Shown here: one piece after another, positions 48,349-60,100 of the stretch
Layout of the letters: every line of letters starts with the position of its first letter
Numbering within the stretch: the first letter of the stretch is position 1
Assembly (NCBI RefSeq): GCF_032854445.1
Contig: NC_088307.1
Location: forward strand, 18,302,017 to 18,366,016
Source of the DNA: Liolophura sinensis
Lineage: Eukaryota > Mollusca > Polyplacophora > Chitonida > Chitonidae
Direction of reading: 5' to 3'
DNA length: 64,000 bases
Made by a program: the position numbers and the translations under genes
Notes under the pieces: model-generated
What the model saw: only the letters and a program-made list of their open reading frames with translations
What the model was told of the DNA's origin: nothing
Database searches by the model: none

Positions 48349-49609
48349 TACGAAAAGTATCGCTTAATCTTTCCCAAACTTCAGCTCGAATGGCTCATTG
48401 CACGACAACGTCAACTGTTTATCTCTGACACCAACTTTCGTTTTCCGGGTTGTCACATGATCGTCACTGGACTTCCTCATTTGCACTGTAAAGGGAGCTA
48501 ACTCCTCTTTATCTTTCTCCCCCAGTGTCCCTGTCATCACGAAGCTTACCTAGACTGAAAATACACGTATCGAAGTAGAAAATGTTGAGTTTCTCTTCAT
48601 TCCAGACATTACACTTGCATTTTAAACCCGTAGAAAACTTCTCCATGCAAAGCATTACCGGCGCGTGTGAGAAATATTGGAAACTTAATAGCTAAAATAA
48701 AATATGTATGTCCGAAATGATGATCGGCCTGAACATTTTCTGTTCACTACATAGTATACATTCGGTATTTCACACATAATTTGGTATAGAAGTATTGGAA
48801 ATAAAAATAGATACAAAAATGTACTATGTTGCAAAACACACATTAAAAAAAAAACTTGTACCTTTAGAACAAATCTTTTTAAAAAATACTTCCTGTTACC
48901 AGAGTGATTATTTAAATATCAGGCGGAAAGCGGAAGAAAAAATAAATAGTATGATAAAACAGTCAATATTATAAAATGAGGAAGGTTATAGGTTACTGTA
49001 GAGCGTGTTTTTTGTCGGCTCCTATACGTACAGTGATCTGTCAGCAAACATGCTTTCAGACATTCGTATTCACCTAATTTATACTAGGATAAACGGCGTA
49101 CCGTTACGACTTTAAGGAAGTTTATTTTGATTTGTTACAAGTATAAATTTATAGGATCCTGAAGTGTATGTATACCGATAAGCGGGAGTCTAAACGGAAG
49201 TTACATGTAAGAAATTTCCTCCTCTACTTCTACTTTTCGGTATAGGATGGCTGAAGTAATGATCAGGGCTTTTTTTCAGTATAGGGCGGACTTTCGCCGA
49301 ACTTGTTTAGCAGACCTTTGGGAAGTGACTGTAAATTAATCTGACTTATAATTATTTTAAGCGCATGTAGTATTGTGAACTAAAATGACGGCTTAAGGCA
49401 CAGTATGTAATCTGTATAGCGACTGATGGGACTATATAGGCATGGGTCCTACATGCATATACCGCGGTACGCCACACTCGGTGGTCTCTGCCGAATGACG
49501 TCATAGAAGGCTAACCTTTACGATATGTTATGCAGAGCTTCGCCATTTATAGTTCAGTGTCAAAAAAAGCTAAAAAAGTGACAACAAGCATATCGAATTT
49601 CACCACGAA
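48349..49609. other. Upstream flank of DNase II
   Basis: It should contain the DNase II promoter on the minus strand. A CTAG/GTAAGC junction at about 48547 might end a noncoding first exon, but no matching acceptor is convincing. Nothing else recognised. Confidence 0.4.
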
Positions 49610-49827
49610 ATGGTTTGCTGTTCTGCATGCGGGTGTAAAAACAGGTCGTCGAAGAACCTTAGAGTTAGTTTTTTCAACTCTTCATACGCTTTGGCGCTCA
49701 TAAAGACGTGGATTTGTACCCACCAAAAACAGCCGAATCTGCTCGCCCCCTTCATTTTACAGCTGAAAACTACGAGCAAGTGATACAGCTGACTTTCTAC
49801 AACGGCGGCCGCACACAGTGGTTATAA
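49610..49827 (+). pseudogene. Degenerate THAP-type zinc finger fragment
   Basis: The frame from ATG 49610 gives MVCCSACGCKNRSSKN then LRVSFFNS, resembling the start of a THAP domain (Cys pair, NR, then SFF). It continues open to TGA 49781-49783, but without the expected C-x2-H. In another frame the downstream part reads SARPLHFTAENYEQ, which resembles the second zinc half (CS-x-HF) with the cysteine replaced by arginine (CGC). Hence a frameshift and a lost zinc ligand. THAP domains are DNA-binding and often come from P-element-like transposases. Not likely functional. Confidence 0.4.
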
Positions 49828-51191
49828 AATATACTATCAACTGAAAACTGATAGATAGAAAATCTCTGTACACCAACGCCGAGGTCCACATAGTACATGT
49901 ATTTATATTGTACACGACTATATAGGTCCCTCCAGGCATGCGTTATTCGGAATGCCGACATGTACCGGTAGTTGTCATCGCATATAGGTATGAATTTAGA
50001 ATCCCATTGTGAATAGAATGATAGTTATTGTGAAACGGACAGAGGGAAAGAATAGTAAGTAGGCCTAAAGATTAAATTTTAAGGTATGCACACGAAGTGT
50101 ACAATTTATAACACAGGATAAAGCTATATAGCTTACCAGGCCGTATTGCCAGTGCGGTTGAAAATGCCTGGACGAAGACCAACTTCAACATCTGAAAACC
50201 CGAGGATCTGAAGTCTGACCAGAGATGTCAATGTCATAAATCGGAACTTTTTACGTCGCCCACTATTCTAGAAATCATCTCGAAAATGACATCGTATTGA
50301 TACGAATTCCCAGGATATTAAGGTTTGATATTGATAGGCCTACTTGGGTTAGCCACCTATGACCTCACCTGCCCGAGCCACAAGTGACGTCCAGCTGGAG
50401 ATCGGCTAAGGCAGTAAATCCATTTTTTTGGTGGATCTAGAGTCATTATTACGTTTGTCAGAAGCCCTAGTGGCAACATACTGTTTAAACAGGTGATACT
50501 CTTTATAATATTAGCTCAATCTGAACACTACTCCTTTAACATTAAACGCATGCACTTCGTTTATATCTGCATGTTTTTGTCAGGCTATATTTAATTCGTC
50601 CATGCGGAAAATTATTTCACAGTGATATTGGTTTGAAAATGACACGATGTTTAACTAGGAAAGGAAAAAAAAGTCACAAATCGTCATCTGTCGGAAGATG
50701 TTGTCGATTTTATGAAAATATATTCATAGTTTTGCAGTGATGCTGCTCTGAGCCAATCATCAGCACCCTCTTTAGTCACGTGACTTAAGTGCTAGCGTTG
50801 CAAGCAAAGGAAATTTAACCCAAGTCATATACACTTTGAAGACGATTTCAGCTTAAAACATTAAAAATATAGATTTTACAGGTAAGAAATTCTTTCTGTG
50901 TCTTGCCTTCAAATATGATAGTTTCAGTGTCTTTTAGGCCTTTAAACTTTAGGAATCAGCAAAAATGAACATTTTGCCAATTTAACTCCATGTTATAATT
51001 ATCACCTCCTGCTCCTTGCCAGTATACGATCTGATTGAGTCCAACAATTTGCGGTCAAGCCACGGTGTTGCCAGGAATCCGGGTGCTCGAAACTATGAAT
51101 TATCCCTAACCTGGTATGTTGCAAGCCTATTTAGGTCAGATTCGCTATGTTCGTTCGGATTTTTCATAAATATGGTTTTCTGCCCTTAGAC
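49828..51191. other. Upstream flank of INTS5
   Basis: Presumed promoter region. An ACAG/GTAAGA donor at 50881 could end a 5' UTR exon. The rest is unremarkable. Confidence 0.35.
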
Positions 51192-54100
51192 ATGGCGGCT
51201 GCCTCGGAAGCTCAGGCGGGGCCTCCACAAACATCTCAGGTTGTGATCTTTATCCTACTCTGTCTTGTGTTTTATCGTTGACACATTGTTTGAAAAAGGC
51301 AACTGTATGACGTATATGTCTCTTTTTGGTTAGAAGAGGTGCTCAAGTTTGCATAAAGCTACTAACAATGTGACGAAAATTAGGCACATGGTAGTGTACT
51401 TAGGTTTTTTTTGCTAGCAGTTAGCCCTGGTTCACTACTCTCGCAGGGGCTCGCATAGTCATAGATTGCTCCCCTTCACCCTGCTAGGATGAATTGTAAA
51501 ATTTAAAAAAAACAAAAAAAAACAAGCGATTACTAACCTACCACGCCCATCCAGCCACTCCTTTACAATGCTTAGGACCCCAGGGCGCCTGAGTATTAAA
51601 ATCCTGAGATGTTCATCATCCCAATGAGAAATATCCAGCTATATTTATTTATGTCCCAGTCTCCGCTGACTTCTCATTTACGAAATGATCGTCATCTGGA
51701 CGACGTGCAAAATTAATTCCCGCGAATATATTTTTGGAGAAAATCCGCGAAAATCAATTCCAGCGAATAGTAAGTAATTTACAGTACATGGGTATAGAGT
51801 ATCATATGCATCAAATAGATGAGAAAATGAATAAGGGCGGAAAGCAAGGGTATCTGATTTGCTGATCCCCTCTCTCTTTACCGATGTCCTACTTCAAGAC
51901 AAATAATCTGATTGCACTAAAACTTTCGTCATCTTGTCCATTAATAACTAAGCTTTATATTGGGGGCAAGTACATGGCACGTTTTGCTATATTTCGTGGC
52001 CAAAACATGTTTTATAAACAGTGCCTCCCACCAAGGATGGACCAGCTGAAAGTTCAACTGGTGAGGCACAAATCAACAGGTTTGGGTTGGAGGCTTGGGG
52101 ATGAAATTATGGGTGAGAGGGAAGTTAGGCCACTCTGTTGAGATGAACTTGCCAGCAGCAGGCTACAAATATAACCCAGAAATTTTAAGTGTCGAGTAGT
52201 TAGAGGCCTAATTTTCCCACAGATTAGTGTGCTGTGAGATTTGCAAATCATGGCTTAGTGAAGAACTCCTACACTCTTTGAATTTAAATAACATGGCTCT
52301 TGTCTTAGCTACACACATTGTAAAGCAATTTTGTTAGTCTTGTAGGATATTCTGAGGCAAGTATGTAAATTTACACCATTTGAAGTATGGTAAATGACCT
52401 GACATTTCACCCCAGATATTGCATTTTTTAGAGACAAATAAATGTCCCAAAACATTACATTTAGTGCTGAAACTTACTTCATTTTTCCAGTAGGATTTTA
52501 TCTGACCTTCCAAATGAACTTCGAAGCTCCTAAGATCAATACAACCCTCATAATCAGGAAAAATTTGAAACTTGGTCATGGACAAATTTTGAGGTTATTT
52601 ATGGTAAACTTATATCATGTCTTATTTTAAAGGATATTCTGGGTCAAGTACGAAAATTTATCCGTGGTGCAAATTATGAGGAGAAAGTATCTGGGGAGGA
52701 GTTGTGCCAGTCTGCGCTGTATTTGCTGCGGACATTACCAGCGGCCAGGCACGCTGTGCTGGAGTACCTCTGTAATGTCTTCACTGAGGCGGTCAACTCA
52801 CATCTACTGCATCTCCAACTCGAAACAACTGTGGCAGGTAGTGCATGCTGGGATACTATGGAAATACTGCTTACAGTATCGAAATGAAATATTTATTTAT
52901 TTATTTAATTGCTGTTTTACGCCGTACTCAAGAATATTTCTCTTATACGACGGCGGCCAGCTTTATGGTGGGAGGAAACCAGGCACAGACCGGGGGAAAC
53001 CCACGACCATCCGCAGGTTGCTGGCAGACCTTCCCACATACGGCCGGAGAGGAAGCCGGCATGAGGTGGACTTGAACTTAGTGAGAGACTCCTGGGTCAT
53101 TACATCGAAATGAAATAAGAGGAAGAAGTTTTTAACAAATTAATAATTGTTTCATTTCAGTGCGATTATTTGGAGATATGATCTTTTGTCATAGAGTGGG
53201 CTTAGGAGCCTCTCACCAATGCGGCCTGTGTGAGTTCATGTCCGGCTTCCTCTGGAATCTGTCCTGTTTCCTTCCACCATGATCCTGGCTGTCTTTGTGT
53301 ATATTTAAGTGAAACATGCTTGAGTGCAGCATAAATCACCAATCAAATAAATAAAGTTCTCACACAGGCAGTCAACTCAGATTTGCAGTACTCCAGATTG
53401 AAATGAAAATGGCAGCTAGAGGCAGGAAACTTTTCCTTGTGTTATAGGAAAATTTTTTTATAAAAATATTCTTTGGCTTAGAAGTGCTAACATTTTTTTT
53501 TTTAATATTCTTTAGAATTGCTAAAATGATAAGATGTTTGTGTGTGTTAGGAAGTTTCCTTTTTTTTTATCCACATGGATATCATATTTGGCAAATACAT
53601 ACATGTGATATAGATAGTGTAGTTAATAAGAATAGAGAAAATAATAAAAGAAAGGTTACTAGGTCCATCTAGAAACTAGTTTTGTAGCTGTTACATGTTA
53701 TGCACAGGAAAAGAACCATTGAGGGACAAAGATTTATTACAAAATACTTTTGTAATGTTGCAGTTCGGAAAATGAGCCGTAAGCATTGTATGTTTGAAAT
53801 ACAGGTATAGTCTATTTCACCTGAAGTTTAGTGTTTTTCAGGTGACACATTTTTACTTGATTCTGATGGATTCAGCCGCCATTTAGGGCCACTTAAAGAA
53901 ATTTGTGTTGTTATGTTTGGATTAATTTCTTATCAGAAGAACTGCTGTGTTGACATCAAAAAGTATCAGTTTATTCATGGTCATATGTGCTTCTCAAAGT
54001 GCCAGCTTTAGGTAAAATACAGTAATGTAAAAAGTGTACCACTGGAAAGAAAAAAGAAAGAGGAAAAAATCTATAAAAAAATAAATAAAGCCCTCTGAGA

Positions 54101-57100
54101 GATCAAACCTCCTCCACAGCTATGGTTACAAAGTCCCCCAAGCACTGCAAACAAGGGGACACTACTCTGTCCTTAAAATTGAAGAATTATTCTAAAAAAA
54201 ATAAATTCCTGGAATTGAATCCAAATTTGGACCTCATTAAAATTTAATAGATTTATCATTTATAGTGAAAGGTAAACTTGTGCACAAAATTTCATCCAAA
54301 TTCCTGAACACTCTGGTGGCTCAGTTGGTGGAACGTAGTTCCACAGAAGTGGCACTAGATTAAAGGGAAGTGGAAATCTGTCTTGCAACAAGGAGGCACA
54401 TTAAACGTGTATGCATTCTAAGGATTCCTTCGTTGTCGTATGACTTAAAAATTGTTAAGTACGATGTTAAACCCTAAACACTCACTCACTCATCCAAATT
54501 CATACATGACTATCGCCTATTCCATAAAATGGCAGACAGGAAAAACATAACTTTCAACAGGTAATAAATAATAACTCTTCAAATTTAGTATGATTGCTTG
54601 ACTTTTTACCCCCATTTCTTCAAAAATCAAATTACGACAGATTTGTTAAATGTCCAGTCCTGCCTAAGACTTCCAAAATGTCAGTCTTATTAGATACATA
54701 TACCTACACTTCACCACTTTTATTTCTTTTTTTTTTTCAGATGAAGATGGAGTGAAGTTTGACAATATCATACAAAATGCCTCTGGAGTCCTGTTGAACT
54801 TTGTCAGGTCAAATCCAGCAGCCTGGGCACCCATCATATCCAGTGTAAGGCATTATTAATTATTAACCCAAAGGGTATTTCGTCAATTACGCTTTTGATA
54901 ATCATTGCATTTATCAGAAATTTTTTTTTTTTTTTTAACTTTAAGCAAATTATGCCTTCATAATCTGTGCATCCATCCTCATGGATGATATTAACCGGAT
55001 TAAAGCCATGCTTTTCATTCGTTGCTTACAAAGTTGATTTGTGGCCTCCGTGGCTCATTTGGTTAGCGCGCTAGCGCAACGTAATGACCCAGGAGCCTCT
55101 CACCAATGCAGTCAGTGTGAGTTCAAGTCCAGCTCATGCTGGCTTTCTTTCCAGCTGTACGTGGGAAGGTCTGCCAGCAACCTGCGGATGGTCGTGGCTT
55201 TCCCCCAGGCTGTTCTCGGTTCCCACCCACCATAATGCTGGCCACCATCGTATAAGTGAAATATTCTTGAGTACGGCGTAAAACACCAATCATATAAATA
55301 AATAAACAAAAGTCAATTTGTAACCTTGCTTCATGCTGAACTGCATTTTCATTTAAAATGGAATCAAGCTGTTGACAAACTTGCAAATATATTGAATTTT
55401 TTTTATAGCTTGTGGCATGGGCCAGATAACTATTGCCTAATACATGTCATATATGATATAATAAATTAAGAAATAAAGGAATAAATGAAATTAAGAAAGA
55501 ATTCAAGAAAAGATTTGCACATGTATGTTTTATGATTCATGTGTACTTGCCCCACTCTCTTCACATCTTCATTTGAATCAAGCCAGACACTTCAGCATAT
55601 GGCTGATTAATCTGAGGAGATGATTGAATGCTCCAGGGAGCATTTTACAACAGCAAACCAGTAACTAATGGCCAGCCTACCTGACTTTTTTGTTCCCATT
55701 CATGTAGGGAGTCAATGGAAGGTGCTTTTGTTATCAGATCTTACCTGTAATCAGCGCCTAATGCTGACAACATACCTTTAGTCTTCAACCTTTTCAACCT
55801 CCTCTTGCAATCAGTATTTTGAAACATTCGGAGAAAGCGGTAGAGTGTAAAGAAATAATTTTTATGTATAGTTTTATGAAGCTTAGGTGTTGAACGACAC
55901 AAACAAATCATTTTTTAGCTTCATTTTCATTATAATTGTGTGCTTAAATTCCACTGAGAAAAAATGTTTTAGTGGTTGACGATTTACAGTACTTGTGTTG
56001 TTGTTGTTACATCTTTGCTGTCCAACATCAAGGAAACTATTATTAATTTGTTTGCATATTTGGAAGATATTAATATTCATCAGCTTTTAAGTTGGGGGAA
56101 TCTTTCTGTTGGATCAAGGTATTAAATATAGGGTCTGACGTCATAAAACAAAGATACATACCTGAGTTTAGTACTATACTTTATTCGTTTCTCTTCAAGT
56201 GGTCATTGGAGTTGTTAGGTCAGATCAGCAGGAAGTACTCTCAGCGTCACGGGGTGCCACACTCTGACAGCCTTAATGAGGTGTTACAGCTTTGGATGAC
56301 CTGTGGTGCCACCAAGGCGCTCATAGAAATCGCCACCGAATGCTTTGATGCCATGTGAGTGTCATAAAGTTTATTTGAGATTTTGTAAAACAAATGTGCA
56401 TGTTTGTTTCACATGATTGTATGGAGAATCTAATAAAAGCTTCATATTTATTTGATTGGTGTTTTACGCGATACTTAAGAACATTTCACTCATACAACGT
56501 CGGCCAGCGTTATGGCAGGAGGAAACCAGGCAGAGTGCCGGGGAAATCCACGGCCATCTGCAGCTAGCTGACAGACCTTTTCACATATGGCCAGAGAGGA
56601 AGCCAGCATGAGCTGGACTTGAACTCACAAGGACCAGATTGATGAGAGGCTTCTCTTGTCATTGCACACTGCTAGCACTCTAACCACCTCTGCCACGGAG
56701 GCCCTCTAAAAACTTAATAAAAAAGCTCACTGATGTGTCATTTGTTGTTTAGAATGACATTTGACTAAGCATTCTAGTCTAGTATTCTCGCACACATCAG
56801 TCCTATTGTGCACTATGGCTGTTTCTATTACCTCCTCCGTTCACTGACCACCCGCATGTAAATGGATATATTCTTGATTACACTGTTAAATTTCAATCAG
56901 TCACTCATTCAGTCATACATTTTCCTTTCATGGTGTATTCGATGAATGTTCATGTTGTCTTATATGATGTTCATAAACCTGTGCAAGTGTTCTGTTTTAA
57001 TGACTTGTCAAGTTTACTGTCTAGAACAGGTTTTGTTTTAAGGCCATGTTGGAAACTTTTAAAGCATTCACTGGGTATATTTCTTCTGTTTGTATGTCTT

Positions 57101-60100
57101 GGCATCAAAAGTGTGTTTAAAAACGTTTAAATGACGATTTGTGCTGTGTAACATTTGTTGGAAGATCGCTTGCCTGCATTCAAACAACGTGGTGTGCATG
57201 TTCTTCATGCATCGAAAAGTTTTTCATCGTATAAGGGACAAATTCTTAAATATGGCGCTAAAACAACATCAAATTTTTCTGTCCCCAGGGTTTGCGGGGC
57301 ACCGGACGTTTGTGTAGACTCGCTGCTGGAAGCGTCGGTGAAGTACAGCCCCTATTTTGACTGGGTCGTCGCTCACATTGGGTAAGAGTGATGTGTATTA
57401 TTATGATTTCAAACACCAGCCTGTTGATGCTTCTCTGAATGTTACACATGATCTGAAGATAAAGTGTTATAATGTATTGAGGGAATTCTGAGGAATTATC
57501 ATGTAAGCTGACATGAAAATTATTAAAGAAATGTGGCTAAAATCAGACATATACATGTATGTTCACCACTGTGTTTTGCCCTTAATTTTTATCACGTCCA
57601 AGTCACTTTGACCTATCATGAAACGGTAATCATAAATTATTTATCATAAAAGTGTTTTTTAGATGAACTAGAATGTATATATTTGATTTGAGGGTTCAAC
57701 AAAGTTGTCTGTTGTACATGGGCGTGTATTTCATTGGGGAATTGTTAAATTTCCTCCATACGGCTTAAAAAAAAAAATTATAGTCTCCCAGCAACCTGCA
57801 GATTTATTTATTTATTTATTTGATTGGTGTTTTATGCTGTACTCAAGAATATTTCACTTTTATGACGGTGGCCAGCATTATGGTGGGTGGAAACCGGGCA
57901 GAGCCCTGGGGAAACCCACGACCATCCGCAGGTTGCTGCAGACCTTTCTACATACGGCTGGAGAGGAAGCCAGCATGAGCTGGACTTGAACTCACATTGA
58001 CTACATTGGTGGGAGACTCCTGGGTCATTATGCTGCGCTAGCACGCAAACCAACTGAGCCCCCTGCGCAGCCTGCAGATGGTTGTAGGTTCTCCCCGTCC
58101 CAGTTTGCCCTCGACATAATGCTGTCCATCGTCATACAAGTGAAATATTCTTAAATACGGTGTAAAATACCAATCAAAGAATTAAATGATATCATATAAA
58201 GTTATCTTGCATGGGCTGTCCAGATCAGTTTTCAACCCTCAGAACTGTCTTAAAAGTGTGTCTTCAATTACAACAGCGGTCGCTGTGAGGTCAAGTCCAG
58301 CTCATGCTGGCTTCCTCTTCGGCTGTACGTGGGAAGGTCTGTCAGCAACCTGCAGATGGTCGTGGCTTTCCCCCGGGCTGTGCCTGTTTTCCACCCACCA
58401 TAATGCTGGCCGTCGTCGTATAATTGAAATATTCTTGAGTACGGTGTAAAATACCAATCAAATAAATAAATAAATAAAAAAATCAATTACAACATAAGTT
58501 ACGCTGCTTTTGCTTCAAAGCTCGCCACAAGTCATTTTGATAGGCCTGACCTGACCACAGCTTGCTTCTAAAAACATGCCATTTCAGTGGGAGAGTGACC
58601 TCAAGGGAGATAATAAGGTAGAGGGTGATAATCTTAATAATAAGGTGAGGGTAATAATCTTATTTGTGATTCCGGTCAACTTCAGGTCTTGCTTCCCGAA
58701 GACAATCATTGCACGAGTACTTATGTGTGGGCTTAAAGATTTCTGCACCCACGGAGGAGGGCAATCAGAATCCACGTCCTCCGCGACATCAGAAGATAAG
58801 ACACCTAAGATGGCGTCAGTGGTGGGAATTCTGGGACATTTGGCATCCAAGCATGGGCAGGATATTCGCAGGTCACTCATGACCTTATTCCAGGTTTGTT
58901 CTTGCCCTGTGGTTAACTGTATGACTCAAGGAATTTGATTGTATAGCTCATTTCGCAAGCATTAGATCTGGGCACAATTAAGGCCTTATTAATTTGTCAG
59001 AATTTTCACAGTAAAGGCTGTTTTTTCTCTTGCAGTTTATGGCTAAAATAATTTTTTATGTGAGTTTGATTCATTTTTCTATGAAGTATTTTACATAAAA
59101 TGGAAATGGAGCGGGATGTGGTTAGAGGTCTTCATTCACTTGTACATTGGTTACAATTCAGCCTTGGTGACAGTAAGCAAAAACGAAAACTCATGTGGCT
59201 AATTAAACAGTCTTATCGTTCGTGGAAGACTAGTTTTATTGCACCAATATGGTGTGCATATTTACGTCACATGTGTGAAAGTTTGTCAATAACTTGCCAG
59301 TGGTTGGTGGTTTATGCCGAGCACACTGGTTTCCTCACCCATAAAACTGACATCCATCGTATAGAAGTATATTTATAAAAAGAAAAAATGTAATTGTACA
59401 GTTCTGAACTAAAACAATTTTGCTTAAGAATGACACAGTTTTATTTTCTTGTTTCGAAGCTGTCGTTTGCGTGATCATTTTATCAACTTTTATTTGAATT
59501 TTTTGCTTTGTAGGAGAGTCTTACAGCGGAGAATGATCCTAGAAAGCTATCGACTGTTCCGTTCCTCTTACAGCTGGCGTCCATGTCTCCCATGCTGTTA
59601 CAAGTGCTAACCACAGATTTTCTGAAGGCTTGTTAGTTCCAGCTTTTTGTCCTTCATAATTTTATACTAATATGACCAGGTTTGAATGGAAAATGTTTTC
59701 ATATAATGTTATTTACATGCATATACTCAAAATGACTTAAAATTTCGCCCATAAAAGTGCATTTTTAGAAGCAAATAAATGGCACAAAATAAAACTTACA
59801 TTTTTCCCGTAGAATATCAAACCATTTTCCATGAAAACCTCAAAACTTCTAAACAGATTTTTCATAATCTGGAAAAATGGGCAAATTAGTCATTGATGAA
59901 ATTAGTCATTTAGAGTAATTTGTGTTTATTTTGCAAGGTGAGGCCAGATTTTAATTATTGTCAAAAAGCTCTCAGATTATGATGTAGTTTTAGTATAATT
60001 CAAGAGTTATCGGAGAAAAACATAACTGAAAACTTCAGTTTTACTCCACTGTTTGGTATGGTAAATAATAGAAATAGCATTCGTGTTGGTTTGTGACTAA

